A stretch of 64,000 nt of DNA from Dickeya oryzae (GTDB lineage Bacteria > Pseudomonadota > Gammaproteobacteria > Enterobacterales > Enterobacteriaceae). Each line of letters starts with the position of its first letter. Position 1 is the first letter of the stretch. Under the pieces are notes generated by a model that was given only the letters and a program-made list of their open reading frames with translations, was not told the origin of the DNA and did no database searches. The stretch is from contig NZ_SULL01000006.1 in NCBI RefSeq assembly GCF_009372235.1, positions 1 to 64,000 of the forward strand, written 5' to 3'. This document shows, in pieces, positions 54,287 through 63,913 of this stretch. A program made the position numbers and the translations under genes.

Positions 54287-55777
54287 CTATAACGTTACAC
54301 CGCTCTTAAATATCGCCAGTTCGCGGAAGTCGTTGATTTCGTTTTTCGCCAGTTTACCGTTAGCTATCTCGACAATCAGCTCAACAAACTGCGACAGCAG
54401 CTCATCCATCGACATCCCATGAATCAGACGCCCGGCGTCAAAATCGATCCAGTGCGGTTTCTTCTGCGCCAGTTCGGTGTTGGTCGCCAGTTTCACCGTC
54501 GGCACAAAGCCGCCGTAAGGCGTACCACGACCGGTACTGAACAACACCATATGACACCCTGCCCCAGCCAGCGCACTGGTCGCCACCGCGTCGTTACCCG
54601 GCGCGCTCAGCAGGTTCAGCCCCGGCGTATGCAGGCGTTCGCCATACTTGAGCACATCCACCACCTTGCTCTGCCCGGCTTTCTGGGTACAACCGAGGGA
54701 TTTCTCCTCAAGCGTGGTGATACCCCCCGCTTTGTTGCCCGGCGAGGGGTTCTCGTAAATCGGCTGATTATGTTCAATGAAATACTGTTTAAAATCATTG
54801 ACCATATGCACGGTTTTCTCGAATGTGCTCTCATCACGGCAGCGGCTCATCAGAATACGTTCGGCTCCGAACATTTCCGGCACTTCGGTCAGCACCGTCG
54901 TGCCGCCGTTGGCGATGAGATAATCAGAGAAACGTCCCAGCAGCGGGTTGGCGGTAATACCAGACAACCCATCCGAACCGCCGCACTCCAGACCAAATTT
55001 CAGCTCGCTCAGTTTACCCGGCTCACGGCGATCGTCACGCATTACCTGATACAACTGGTGCAAGCGTTCCAGACCGGCTTCCACTTCATCTTCCTGCTGC
55101 TGGCAGATCATGAAGTTAACGCGATCAGCGTCGTACTCGCCCAGCGTGTCACGAAACGCGGACACCTGATTGTTCTCACACCCCAGACCAATCACCAATA
55201 CCGCCCCAGCGTTCGGGTGGCGCACCATGTTTTGCAGCATGGTACGGGTATTTTCATGGTCCTGACCCAATTGAGAACAACCAAATGGGTGAGTGAACAA
55301 ATATACGCCGTCGATACCTTCCGCGTTATTGGTTTCCTTGAGGAAACGCTGCTGGATCTGACGGGCGATCCCGTTAACACAACCGACAGTCGGCAGGATC
55401 CACAGTTCGTTACGGATCCCGACGTCGCCGTTTTTACGACGGTAAATCTGGACTTCACGATCCGCCATCTGTTCCGGCAGACGGATGAACTCCGGCTGAT
55501 AGTGGTACTCATCCAGATCGCTCAGATTGGTTTTCGCGTTCTGAGAGTGGATATGCTCACCTGCGGCAATCGCCGCCAGTGCATGACCAATCGGCAGACC
55601 GTATTTCACGATCATCTCGCCTGACGCTATCGCCTTGAGGGCGAATTTGTGCCCGCGCGCCACCGCCTGCGGCAGCGCCAGGGTGACATCACCAACCGAC
55701 ACCGTCTCATCCTGCGCCAGATCGCGCAAGGCAACGGCAACATTGTCCAGTGAGTGAATTTTAATGATGCTCTGCAT
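54287..55777 (-). CDS. uxaA: Altronate dehydratase
   Basis: Dehydrates D-altronate to 2-keto-3-deoxygluconate, the last dedicated step of galacturonate catabolism. The 496 aa join an N-terminal SAF domain (about 10-95) to the large UxaA/GarD catalytic domain (GCSQLGQDHENT; GLECGGSDGLSGITANP; AGCHMVLFSTGRGTPYGG). It follows uxaB by 18 bases and ends the uxaCBA operon. Confidence 0.97.
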   Translation of the reverse strand: MQSIIKIHSLDNVAVALRDLAQDETVSVGDVTLALPQAVARGHKFALKAIASGEMIVKYGLPIGHALAAIAAGEHIHSQNAKTNLSDLDEYHYQPEFIRLPEQMADREVQIYRRKNGDVGIRNELWILPTVGCVNGIARQIQQRFLKETNNAEGIDGVYLFTHPFGCSQLGQDHENTRTMLQNMVRHPNAGAVLVIGLGCENNQVSAFRDTLGEYDADRVNFMICQQQEDEVEAGLERLHQLYQVMRDDRREPGKLSELKFGLECGGSDGLSGITANPLLGRFSDYLIANGGTTVLTEVPEMFGAERILMSRCRDESTFEKTVHMVNDFKQYFIEHNQPIYENPSPGNKAGGITTLEEKSLGCTQKAGQSKVVDVLKYGERLHTPGLNLLSAPGNDAVATSALAGAGCHMVLFSTGRGTPYGGFVPTVKLATNTELAQKKPHWIDFDAGRLIHGMSMDELLSQFVELIVEIANGKLAKNEINDFRELAIFKSGVTL

Positions 55778-55795
55778 GGAGACGACCTTATGCGA

Positions 55796-57247
55796 TTAGC
55801 AATAACCTGCTAACGCGTCGCGCATGCCGCGCTCAACGATAGCCTGCAGTTGTTCGGTGACCAGCGCCGCCAGACCGGGCACCAGCGTCAAATCCTGCTC
55901 CCAGTGTTCCGCATCGCTCAGCACCGCGTTCACGACCTGCGCCAGCGACGTGGTACCGGCGCGCACGCCGCTCCACAGCACTTCGTAACGCTCCAGCCAA
56001 TGAGCGTCGTCCTGCAACGGATAGCGGTCATCGTTACGCTCGCCGCGATAAAACGCGATCAAAGCCGCCAGCGCAAACGTCAGGCGCTTGGGCAACGCAT
56101 TATGACGTTCACGGTACATCAACAGTTGCGGCAAAATGCGGGTACGGAATTTGGTCATGCCGTTCAGGGCGATAGACAGCAACTGATGCTGAATGAACGG
56201 GTTTCTGAAACGGCTCAGTACCGCCTCGGCAAACGACATCAGCTCGTCATGTGGTAAATCCAGTACCGGTACGATCTCTTCAGCAATTGTGGTTTCGACA
56301 AATTTGCCTATCTGGGCATCATTCATCGATTCGCCCACGGTATCGAGACCTGCCAGAAACGCCACGGGTACCAGCGCAGTGTGGGCACCGTTCAGAATCG
56401 CCACCTTGCGCTCTTTATAAGGCTTGATGTCATCAACAATGCGCACGTTCAATTTCAGTTGGTTCAGGCGCAGTTCATCTGCCAGCCACTGCGGCCCCTG
56501 AATCACAAACAGGTAGAAATATTCAGCGGTATCCAGGAAGGTGTCCTGATAACCCAGTTCTTGTTGTAACGCGTCCACTTCATTGCGTGGATACCCCGTC
56601 ACAATGCGGTCCACCAGCGTTGAACAGAAGGTGTTGTGCTCGTTAAGCCAGGTGGTGAACGCGGCCGGCAGCGCCCACTGCGCCGCATAACGCAGCACCA
56701 GCTCTTTGAGTTTTTCGCCGTTGTAATCAATCAATTCGCACGGCAGCAGCACCCAGCCTTTATCGGCAGCGCCATTAAAATGGTTGAAGCGCTCAAACAG
56801 CAGGCGGGTCAACTTCGCCGGGAAGCTGGCTGGTGGCGTGTCGGCCAGTTTGTCATCGGCATGGTAGCTAATGCCGGCTTCCGTGGTGTTGGAAAATACA
56901 AAGCGGATGTTGGCGTCATGTGCCAGTGCCAGATACTCATCAAACTGACGGTACACGTTGATTTCACGGTTAACCGAGCGGATAAGGCGCGGCTCGCGCA
57001 CCGCGTCACCCTGTTCGTTCAGGCCGCGAATAATGGTGGTATACAGCCCATCCTGGGTATCCAGAGCAGGCGGGAAATCGGTATCAATCGGACGAACCAC
57101 AACAATACCGGCATCCAGATCAGTATGTTCATTCAACAGATCCAGTTGCCAGTCAACAAAGGCGCGAAGGAAATTGCCTTCACCAAATTGAATAACGCGG
57201 TCAGGATGACGACGGCCAGGAAAATCACGACGATTAAGCGTTTGCAT
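55796..57247 (-). CDS. uxaB: Tagaturonate reductase (altronate oxidoreductase)
   Basis: Reduces D-tagaturonate to D-altronate with NADH. The 483 aa (ATG at 57247 giving [14 protein letters not shown]) equal the E. coli UxaB length. It is a mannitol-dehydrogenase-family protein with [16 protein letters not shown] at the nucleotide site and the Lys/Asn-His catalytic region [11 protein letters not shown]. In E. coli uxaB is elsewhere on the chromosome; here it sits between uxaC and uxaA, which puts the three galacturonate enzymes in one operon. Confidence 0.97.
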   Translation of the reverse strand: MQTLNRRDFPGRRHPDRVIQFGEGNFLRAFVDWQLDLLNEHTDLDAGIVVVRPIDTDFPPALDTQDGLYTTIIRGLNEQGDAVREPRLIRSVNREINVYRQFDEYLALAHDANIRFVFSNTTEAGISYHADDKLADTPPASFPAKLTRLLFERFNHFNGAADKGWVLLPCELIDYNGEKLKELVLRYAAQWALPAAFTTWLNEHNTFCSTLVDRIVTGYPRNEVDALQQELGYQDTFLDTAEYFYLFVIQGPQWLADELRLNQLKLNVRIVDDIKPYKERKVAILNGAHTALVPVAFLAGLDTVGESMNDAQIGKFVETTIAEEIVPVLDLPHDELMSFAEAVLSRFRNPFIQHQLLSIALNGMTKFRTRILPQLLMYRERHNALPKRLTFALAALIAFYRGERNDDRYPLQDDAHWLERYEVLWSGVRAGTTSLAQVVNAVLSDAEHWEQDLTLVPGLAALVTEQLQAIVERGMRDALAGYC

Positions 57248-57276
57248 TAACAAGCTACCTCAGAACACGACACTAT

Positions 57277-57318
57277 TTCGGGACGAAACCCAGTAGGTTC
57301 GGGACAAAACCCAGTAGG
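57277..57318. repeat. Tandem 21-bp repeat in the uxaC-uxaB spacer
   Basis: 57277-57297 and 57298-57318 are adjacent direct copies that differ at one base (GGGACG versus GGGACA). They lie 30 bases upstream of the uxaB start. This looks like a recent slippage duplication in the intercistronic RNA. Confidence 0.85.
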
Positions 57319-57466
57319 GAAAAACGCCAGTCGGTACAGCCATCAGATCATTAAACAGCGTCAGGTCAGCACGACAGCGTCAGGGCACCAGATTCAGCAC
57401 CCTGCGCCAGCCCGAAATCACCACATTGACAGACGGGAGCGTGACGGCACCCGTCCTCCCTTTTTC

Positions 57467-58876
57467 TTACAACTCGATACCGAAATAATTTTTGGCGTTA
57501 TCGAAACAAATATTTTTCACCATCTCACCCAGCAGTTGCAGGTCGCCCGGTGCTTCACCGTCTTCCACCCAACGGCCGATCATCTGGCACAGAATGCGGC
57601 GGAAATACTCATGGCGGGTGTAGGACAGGAAACTACGGCTGTCGGTCAACATACCGACGAAGCGGCTCAGCAGACCCAGTTGCGCCAGTTGCGTCATCTG
57701 ACGCTGCATACCGTCTTTCTGGTCGTTGAACCACCAGCCGGAACCGAACTGCATCTTGCCCGGCATCCCTTCACCCTGGAAGTTGCCGATCATGGTGCCC
57801 AGCACTTCGTTATCACGAGGGTTCAGGCAGTACAGGATGGTTTTCGGCAGCAGGTTTTCTTCATTCTGCTTACTGAGCAGGCGTGATAGTTCTTGCGCCA
57901 GCGGACGGTCGTTGATGGAGTCGAAACCCACATCCGGCCCCAGCAGGTTGAACTGGCGCAGGTTGTTGTTGCGCAGCGCACCGATGTGATACTGCTGAAC
58001 CCAGCCGCGACGGGCATATTCAGCCCCCAGCCATACCAGTACCGCGGTTTTGAACTGCGCCACTTCGTGTTCGCTCAGGGTCGCGCCGGACAGGCGGCGA
58101 GCCAGAATGCTATCCAGCGTGGCTTCATCCGCGTCGGCGTACAGCACCACGTCCAGCGCGTGGTCGGACACTTTACAGCCGTGTGCGGCGAAGTGGTCCA
58201 GACGTTTGGTCAGCGCGGCCTGCAAATCGCTGAAACGACGGATATCGGTATCAGACACTTCACCGAGCTTCGCCATATAGTCGTTAAACGTCGCCTGTTC
58301 AATATTGAAGGCTTTGTCCGGACGCCAGCTCGGCAGCACTTTGATGGAGAAGGTTTTATCTTCAGCCACCGCTTTGTGATGCTGCAGGTCGTCAATCGGG
58401 TCATCCGTGGTGCCGACCATTTTGACGTTCATCTGCTGCATGATGCCGCGTGCGCTGAACTCATCGCGCTCCAGCAAGGCATTGGCGCGATTCCAGATGT
58501 CTTTAGCGGTAGACGGCGACAACAGTGTGCCGGTGATGCCGAATGGACGGCGCAGTTCCAGGTGCGTCCAGTGATACAGCGGGTTACCAATGGTGTGCGG
58601 GACGGTAGCAGCCCAGGCTTCGAATTTCTCCCAGTCGCTGGCATCGCCAGTACAAAAACGCTCTGGTACACCATTGGTACGCATGGCACGCCATTTGTAA
58701 TGGTCACCTTTCAACCAGATGTCATACAGGTTTTTAAAGCGATAATTCTCGGCAATCTGCGCAGGCGGCAAATGGCAGTGGTAATCAAAAATAGGCTGAT
58801 CCGCTGCAAATTCATGATACAGCCGACGGGCAAACTCAGTATCCAACAAAAAATCTTCACTTAAAAACTGGGGCAT
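57467..58876 (-). CDS. uxaC: Uronate isomerase (glucuronate/galacturonate isomerase)
   Basis: Isomerises D-galacturonate to D-tagaturonate and D-glucuronate to D-fructuronate. The 469 aa belong to the amidohydrolase-like UxaC family, with the N-terminal metal motif FDYHCHL and the C-terminal [16 protein letters not shown]. First gene of uxaCBA and divergent from exuT. Confidence 0.97.
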   Translation of the reverse strand: MPQFLSEDFLLDTEFARRLYHEFAADQPIFDYHCHLPPAQIAENYRFKNLYDIWLKGDHYKWRAMRTNGVPERFCTGDASDWEKFEAWAATVPHTIGNPLYHWTHLELRRPFGITGTLLSPSTAKDIWNRANALLERDEFSARGIMQQMNVKMVGTTDDPIDDLQHHKAVAEDKTFSIKVLPSWRPDKAFNIEQATFNDYMAKLGEVSDTDIRRFSDLQAALTKRLDHFAAHGCKVSDHALDVVLYADADEATLDSILARRLSGATLSEHEVAQFKTAVLVWLGAEYARRGWVQQYHIGALRNNNLRQFNLLGPDVGFDSINDRPLAQELSRLLSKQNEENLLPKTILYCLNPRDNEVLGTMIGNFQGEGMPGKMQFGSGWWFNDQKDGMQRQMTQLAQLGLLSRFVGMLTDSRSFLSYTRHEYFRRILCQMIGRWVEDGEAPGDLQLLGEMVKNICFDNAKNYFGIEL

Positions 58877-58930
58877 GTTCGCTTCCTCACACTACATTTG
58901 CCAACAAAAACGCGGTCACGATTACAAAGA

Positions 58931-58943
58931 TATCACACCAATT
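58931..58943 (-). promoter_or_regulatory. ExuR-like operator near uxaC
   Basis: On the minus strand this reads AATTGGTGTGATA, similar to AATTGGTATGACA at 59109-59121. The left half matches the E. coli ExuR/UxuR consensus ATTGGTATACCAAT. It lies 55 bases upstream of uxaC. Confidence 0.5.
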
Positions 58944-59086
58944 ATCTGCAATAACCTACATCATTAGTGAGGTCATGATCTCAAAAATGACAGAAATCGC
59001 TTTCAATTACACCATTTTTACGCTTTCACCGCACCAGAATGCCCTCATCAGCCTGATTATTTTATTCCCCAGCAAAATAATGGTTT

Positions 59087-59102
59087 TGTGATATCACTCA
59101 AC
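59087..59102 (+). promoter_or_regulatory. Possible CRP site between uxaC and exuT
   Basis: TGTGA-N6-TCAAC has a perfect left half and a three-of-five right half of the CRP consensus. It is adjacent to the ExuR-like element, a sensible place for catabolite control of hexuronate uptake. Confidence 0.35.
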
Positions 59103-59106
59103 TTTT

Positions 59107-59125
59107 AAATTGGTATGACAAATTA
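59107..59125 (+). promoter_or_regulatory. ExuR-like operator near exuT
   Basis: AAATTGGTATGACAAATTA contains TGGTATGACAAAT, which differs by one base from TGGTATAACAAAT at 60817-60829 in front of exuR. It resembles the ExuR/UxuR consensus. Confidence 0.55.
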
Positions 59126-59394
59126 TTGTAGCGCTGCCTGATGAGGGGATTCAATCTCAATATTTATCGTCAACCAGGTTGAACCCCACCGGAAAACAAT
59201 AAACGCGTACGGCGGGATCGCCGTCGCAGCCCGCCAGCTGTGCCCGGCGGCAGGGCAACCGGCCAGGCGGCAACTCCCGCAGGTTTTGACCGGAGTGCAT
59301 AGAAGCGCCCGTCACTTTCAGCGTGGTCGACACCTATCGCAGCAGACTGATAACGGTATTCGTTGCGGTAATTACACTCGGAGAGATATTTAAC

Positions 59395-60696
59395 ATGTTC
59401 AAGATCAAAGGCTTGCGCTGGTACATGATCGGACTGGTGACCATCGGTACCGTTCTGGGCTACCTGACGCGTAACGCAATTGCCGCAGCGGCACCGACAC
59501 TGCAAGAACAGCTCCACATCAGTACTCAGCAGTACTCCTATATCATCGCGGCTTACTCAGCCTGTTATACCGTGATGCAACCTGTTGCCGGTTATGTACT
59601 GGATTTACTGGGTACCAAAGTGGGTTACGCCATGTTCGCCATCCTGTGGGCGTTGTTCTGCGCCGGTACAGCGTTGGCGAGCAGTTGGGGTGGTCTGGCA
59701 GTAGCGCGCGGCGCAGTCGGCGCAGCGGAAGCAGCGATGATTCCCGCCGGTCTGAAAGCCAGTAGCGAATGGTTCCCGGCCAAAGAACGTTCTGTGGCGG
59801 TTGGCTATTTCAACGTTGGTTCATCAATCGGCGGCATGCTGGCTCCACCGTTGGTTGTCTGGGCTATCATGGCGCACAGCTGGCAGATGGCATTCCTGGT
59901 CACCGGTGCATTGAGCATGTTGTGGGCAATCGGCTGGTTGTATTTCTATAAACATCCGAAAGATCAGAAAAAACTCAGCAAAGAAGAACGCGACTATATT
60001 CTGAGTGGTCAGGAAGCACAGCATCAGGCTGGCAACGCCAGGAAAATGTCCGCCTGGCAGATCCTGCGCAACCGTCAGTTCTGGGGTATCGCCCTGCCGC
60101 GTTTCCTGGCTGAACCAGCCTGGGGGACGTTTAACGCCTGGATCCCGCTGTTCATGTTTAAAGTCTATGGCTTTAACCTGAAAGAAATCGCCATGTTTGC
60201 CTGGATGCCGATGCTGTTTGCCGACCTCGGCTGTATCCTCGGCGGCTACATGCCGATGCTGTTCCAGAAGTACTTTAAGGTTAACCTGATCGTTTCCCGT
60301 AAACTGGTTGTGACGCTGGGCGCGCTGCTGATGATTGGCCCCGGTACCATCGGCCTGTTCACCAGCCCGTATATTGCCATCGCGCTGTTGTGCGTCGGCG
60401 GTTTTGCTCACCAGTCCTTGTCTGGCGCGCTGATTACGCTGTCTTCCGATGTCTTCGGTCGTAATGAAGTCGCCACCGCCAACGGTTTGACCGGGATGGC
60501 TGCCTGGACTGCCAGTACGCTGTTTGCTCTGGTAGTCGGTGCACTGGCTGACACCATCGGCTTTAGTCCCCTGTTCGCCGTACTGGCTATTTTTGACCTG
60601 CTGGGCGCGGTCGTTATCTGGACGGTACTGAAAAACAACCCGGCTTCCGAAGAGGGTGACAAAGGTGCGGACCTGAAAGCCGCGCAGCAGCACTAA
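59395..60696 (+). CDS. exuT: Hexuronate MFS transporter ExuT
   Basis: Proton-driven importer of galacturonate and glucuronate, 433 aa with 12 transmembrane helices, of the ACS family in the MFS. Close to E. coli ExuT (IKGLRWYMIGLVTIGTVLGY, RFLAEPAWGTFNAWIP). The ATG giving MFKIKGLRW is chosen by homology; the frame runs 24 codons further upstream. A GGAGAG lies 9 bases before it. Confidence 0.97.
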   Translation: MFKIKGLRWYMIGLVTIGTVLGYLTRNAIAAAAPTLQEQLHISTQQYSYIIAAYSACYTVMQPVAGYVLDLLGTKVGYAMFAILWALFCAGTALASSWGGLAVARGAVGAAEAAMIPAGLKASSEWFPAKERSVAVGYFNVGSSIGGMLAPPLVVWAIMAHSWQMAFLVTGALSMLWAIGWLYFYKHPKDQKKLSKEERDYILSGQEAQHQAGNARKMSAWQILRNRQFWGIALPRFLAEPAWGTFNAWIPLFMFKVYGFNLKEIAMFAWMPMLFADLGCILGGYMPMLFQKYFKVNLIVSRKLVVTLGALLMIGPGTIGLFTSPYIAIALLCVGGFAHQSLSGALITLSSDVFGRNEVATANGLTGMAAWTASTLFALVVGALADTIGFSPLFAVLAIFDLLGAVVIWTVLKNNPASEEGDKGADLKAAQQH

Positions 60697-60719
60697 AAGA
60701 GAAATTTCAGCCTCACGTC

Positions 60720-60756
60720 ATTCATCCGGTATCATAGGGTACCGGATGAATCCTTT
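60720..60756 (+). terminator. Terminator of exuT
   Basis: ATTCATCCGGTA and TACCGGATGAAT form a 12-bp stem with an 8-nt loop, followed by CCTTTCC. The stem is strong but the U-tract is short. Confidence 0.75.
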
Positions 60757-60816
60757 CCTCTGGGCGAACCCTAGCCACTAACTGTGACATGGGCGTTGGT
60801 CGCCATCTATTGTAGG

Positions 60817-60829
60817 TGGTATAACAAAT
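60817..60829 (+). promoter_or_regulatory. ExuR-like operator upstream of exuR
   Basis: TGGTATAACAAAT is shared, with one substitution, with the element upstream of exuT. It suggests autoregulation of exuR. Confidence 0.5.
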
Positions 60830-61054
60830 CTATTCTGATTATCATTCTAATACCCCAGGTCATTCGAGTTGCAGGACAACCCGCTCGCACATTGAAAGCT
60901 GACCATGACGTAGGACGCGTTGACGGACAGAGCCAGAAAGCCAGTACACCAGCAACGGGAAGCATGACGGGGATATTAACGACACACCATAACGGGATAG
61001 ACGCAGTGACGCAGCTTACCTCAGGGAGCGTCATCTATCTTAAGAGCAGGCATC

Positions 61055-61834
61055 ATGGCACTGACAGAATCCAGGCGGCTTTACCAGCAACTGGCCGCAG
61101 AATTGAAACAACGCATTGAAAACGGCGTTTATCCGGTTGGTGACAAGCTACCGGCCGAGCGCAATATTTCCGAAGAGATGAATGTCAGCCGTACTGTTGT
61201 ACGCGAAGCGATCATCATGCTGGAAGTGGAAGGTTACGTGGAAGTCCGCAAAGGTTCGGGTATTCACGTGATCTCCAATCAACAGCGCCACCTGCTGGCC
61301 GCTAACAGCAGTGATGCCGATTTTCTCACCGCCGGACCGTTTGAGTTGTTGCAGGCGCGTCAGCTGATAGAGAGCAATATTGCGGAATTCGCCGCCACCC
61401 AGGTGACTCGTCAGGACATTATCCAACTGATGGAAATTCAGGAGAATGCCCGTCAGGAAGATCGCTTTCGCGACTCAGAGTGGGATCTGAAATTCCACGT
61501 ACAAGTGGCGCTGGCAACGCAGAACTCAGCCATGGCGACCATCGTGGAAAAAATGTGGAGCCAGCGCATTCACAACCCATACTGGCGCAAACTGCATGAA
61601 CACATCGACGACAAGTCGATTGAAAGCTGGTGCGAAGATCATGACCAGATCCTCAAAGCGTTGATCCGTAAAGATCCTTACGCAGCTAAGCTGGCGATGT
61701 GGCAGCACCTGGAAAACACCAAACAGATGCTATTTCGCGCCACTACCGACGATTTTGAATTTAACGTCGACCGCTATATGTTTGCCGAAAACCCGGTTGT
61801 CCACCTCGACCATATCACCAGCGGCAAATCCTGA
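61055..61834 (+). CDS. exuR: Hexuronate regulon repressor ExuR (GntR family)
   Basis: GntR-family, FadR-type repressor of the hexuronate genes, 259 aa. An N-terminal winged helix ([22 protein letters not shown], about 31-52) precedes an all-helical FCD effector domain with conserved Asp/His metal-site residues ([16 protein letters not shown]). It follows exuT as in E. coli. Confidence 0.97.
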   Translation: MALTESRRLYQQLAAELKQRIENGVYPVGDKLPAERNISEEMNVSRTVVREAIIMLEVEGYVEVRKGSGIHVISNQQRHLLAANSSDADFLTAGPFELLQARQLIESNIAEFAATQVTRQDIIQLMEIQENARQEDRFRDSEWDLKFHVQVALATQNSAMATIVEKMWSQRIHNPYWRKLHEHIDDKSIESWCEDHDQILKALIRKDPYAAKLAMWQHLENTKQMLFRATTDDFEFNVDRYMFAENPVVHLDHITSGKS

Positions 61835-62291
61835 CTTTCCCCACGCGTTAGCACCGTTCGCCCCCATACTTCGGGGGCAAAAAAAGTCATCCAACGTCGA
61901 GTTCTGTCAGCAAGTGTAAAATATGGCGGTAATCACACAGCTTTCCCACTAAACGTCTCGTTATACGCTTTCAGAACGTGATATTTTCCTATCTCGTCTG
62001 CATGGCTTTTGTTACAGTTAGGGCACTTTTTTTACGTTTAATGACTGGCAGAACGACCTGACCGGCAAAAAACGAAAAGGAATAATACCGGGCGTGAAAA
62101 ATACACGGATAAAGAAATAAGTACGTCCGGTGCACAAACCGCTGGCAGAAAAAGCATAGGACAGACCTGTGAAGGAATACGCAATAATGTGCAGTCATGC
62201 ACCGCCCTGCATACCTGACTTGTCAGACTGCCGCTGACTGGCATCAGGTTCGCAGCGTGGTTTCTCCAACGCCGCAGTACAGGAACACCAG
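61835..62291. other. exuR-yqjA intergenic region
   Basis: 457 bases. A GCCCCC/GGGGGC hairpin (61860-61878) lies after exuR but is followed by As, not Ts. A loose CpxR-like pair GTAAA-N8-GTAA occurs at 61916-61932. No gene was seen. Confidence 0.45.
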
Positions 62292-62966
62292 ATGGATATA
62301 ATGAAAGAACTTTTGTATGCACTCTGGCATCAGGACTTCACCGTTCTGGCCAATCCCAAACTCGTCTGGATGATTTACCTGTTGTTGTTTTTGATTCTAT
62401 TTCTGGAAAATGGCCTGCTGCCTGCCGCCTTCCTGCCGGGTGACAGTCTGTTGATTCTGGTTGGAGTATTGATCGCCAAAGGCACCATGAACTATCCGTT
62501 TACCATCGCCTTGTTAACCACGGCCGCCAGCCTCGGCTGCTGGGTCGGCTACCTACAAGGGAAATGGCTTGGAAATACACGACTTGTTCAGAGATGGCTG
62601 TCGCATCTTCCGTCACACTACCATGAGCGGGCTCACCAGTTATTTCATCGTCATGGGTTATCGGCGTTATTAATCGGTCGTTTTCTGGCTTTTGTGCGTA
62701 CCCTGTTGCCGACCATTGCCGGGTTATCCGGGCTGAACAATACCCGCTTTCAGTTCTTTAACTGGATGAGCGGCTTTTTGTGGGTCACCAGTTTGGTTTC
62801 TCTCGGTTTTGCACTGGGCAATACACCATTATTCCGCAAATACGAAGAGCTGTTGATGTCCTGTCTGATGCTGCTGCCGCTGGTTTTACTGTGCGTCGGG
62901 TTAGCTGGCTCGGTACTGGTGCTCTGGCGTAAAAAACGCATGATGTCACGTGAAAAAAGGAATTGA
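62292..62966 (+). CDS. yqjA: DedA-family membrane protein YqjA
   Basis: Inner-membrane DedA/SNARE-associated family protein of 224 aa with four or five helices. The family motif (ENGLLPAAFLPGDSLL; GRFLAFVRTLLPTIAGLSGLN) is intact, including the conserved Arg and Pro residues. E. coli YqjA supports growth at alkaline pH and membrane homeostasis. Its stop lies 3 bases before the mzrA ATG, so the two are one operon. Confidence 0.95.
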   Translation: MDIMKELLYALWHQDFTVLANPKLVWMIYLLLFLILFLENGLLPAAFLPGDSLLILVGVLIAKGTMNYPFTIALLTTAASLGCWVGYLQGKWLGNTRLVQRWLSHLPSHYHERAHQLFHRHGLSALLIGRFLAFVRTLLPTIAGLSGLNNTRFQFFNWMSGFLWVTSLVSLGFALGNTPLFRKYEELLMSCLMLLPLVLLCVGLAGSVLVLWRKKRMMSREKRN

Positions 62967-62969
62967 TTG

Positions 62970-63326
62970 ATGAACTCGTCTGGGCTCAGGAAGCCCTCCA
63001 TCTGGCGTCTGCTGTTGCTGCTGTTTCCACTGCTGGCAGTGCTGTTGTCGATGTCATCGCCACGCCTGCCGGACGAAGTGATGCTGCACATCACCCCGCT
63101 GCATCAAGGCATGACGTTGCCAGATGGTTTCTACATCTATCAACGCCTTAATGAACGGGGTATCGCCATCAAGAGCATTACCCCGGAAAACAACAGCATT
63201 ATTGTGCGCCTGTCTTCACCGGACCAAAGCAGCGCGGCCAGAGAAATACTGAGCATCGCATTGCCGAATACCGTTGTTATCGCCCAGCGTACTACTCATG
63301 GAACGACACGGGTTGTCAGAAGCTGA
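62970..63326 (+). CDS. mzrA: EnvZ/OmpR modulator MzrA (YqjB)
   Basis: A 118-aa bitopic membrane protein with one N-terminal helix (about 12-31) and a periplasmic domain (LPDGFYIYQRLNERGIAIKSITPE). The E. coli protein binds EnvZ and raises OmpR phosphorylation. The ATG at 62970 has AAGGA 8 bases upstream. It is translationally linked to yqjA. Confidence 0.9.
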   Translation: MNSSGLRKPSIWRLLLLLFPLLAVLLSMSSPRLPDEVMLHITPLHQGMTLPDGFYIYQRLNERGIAIKSITPENNSIIVRLSSPDQSSAAREILSIALPNTVVIAQRTTHGTTRVVRS

Positions 63327-63604
63327 TTGAGGTCTTCCTCCTGTCATCCACCTTAACCGGTTTGCTTCTCTTTTGTTCTTCGTCTGCTGTGTTATTTCTC
63401 TCTTTCGTTCTTCATCTTTTTCACTTTCCATCTTGCTGTTCAATCGTCCCCACTCCTCTTTGTTTTTCCTGACATTCGACGCCGCTCTGTTGCGGGTTAT
63501 CAGAATTATCCGTCGCCATTGCGCTAACAAAGATGAAAATCTGCACTATAGTTAATACGACGATTAGTTAACACTATGATTCATCAACTATAAGGAGTGT
63601 TCAT

Positions 63605-63910
63605 ATGGCACAAGAATCCGATACCGAACAGTTGCGGGCGGAACTGCGCTCTTTGGGAGATACTCTGGAAGAGGTGTTACGTTCCTCTGGCGATAAGTCC
63701 AAAGCTGAACTGGAAAAACTGCGCGACAAAGCAGAAAGCGTGCTGAAAGAATCTCGCGAACGCCTGAACGACACCGGTGATCGTATTAGCGCGCAAGCCC
63801 GTGAAGCCACACAGTGTGCTGATGAGTTTGTGCATAAAAACCCTTGGGCCGGTATAGGCATCGGTGCCGCCGTGGGTGTCGTGCTGGGCCTGTTGCTGGC
63901 ACGCCGCTAA
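63605..63910 (+). CDS. yqjD: YqjD/ElaB-family (DUF883) ribosome-associated membrane protein
   Basis: A 101-aa protein with an amphipathic, charged helical N-terminal part (about 1-75) and a C-terminal GxxxG-rich membrane anchor (WAGIGIGAAVGVVLGLLLARR). E. coli YqjD anchors stationary-phase ribosomes to the membrane and is RpoS-dependent. An AAGGAG lies 8 bases before the ATG. A possible -10 (CACTATAGTT, near 63543) is seen upstream. It is followed by yqjE after 3 bases. Confidence 0.93.
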   Translation: MAQESDTEQLRAELRSLGDTLEEVLRSSGDKSKAELEKLRDKAESVLKESRERLNDTGDRISAQAREATQCADEFVHKNPWAGIGIGAAVGVVLGLLLARR

Positions 63911-63913
63911 TCT

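Larger units (their letters stand above)
58877..59394. other. uxaC-exuT divergent regulatory region
   Basis: 518 bases with two ExuR-like elements (58931-58943 and 59107-59125) and a possible CRP site. The exuT side (59190-59330) is GC-rich and may form a structured leader of over 200 bases. Confidence 0.6.
60697..61054. other. exuT-exuR intergenic region
   Basis: 358 bases with the exuT terminator (60720-60756), an ExuR-like site (60817-60829) and the exuR promoter and leader. No gene was seen. Confidence 0.6.

Noticed and set aside
58984-59006. KdgR-type box near uxaC (GAAA-TCGC-TTTC)
   Set aside because: The spacer is 4 bases instead of 5 and the outer bases do not match the consensus; too weak to list as a site.
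61860-61885. GC-rich hairpin after exuR, considered as its terminator
   Set aside because: The stem is followed by seven As on the coding strand; the T-run lies upstream of the stem on the other strand, so it does not terminate in either direction.
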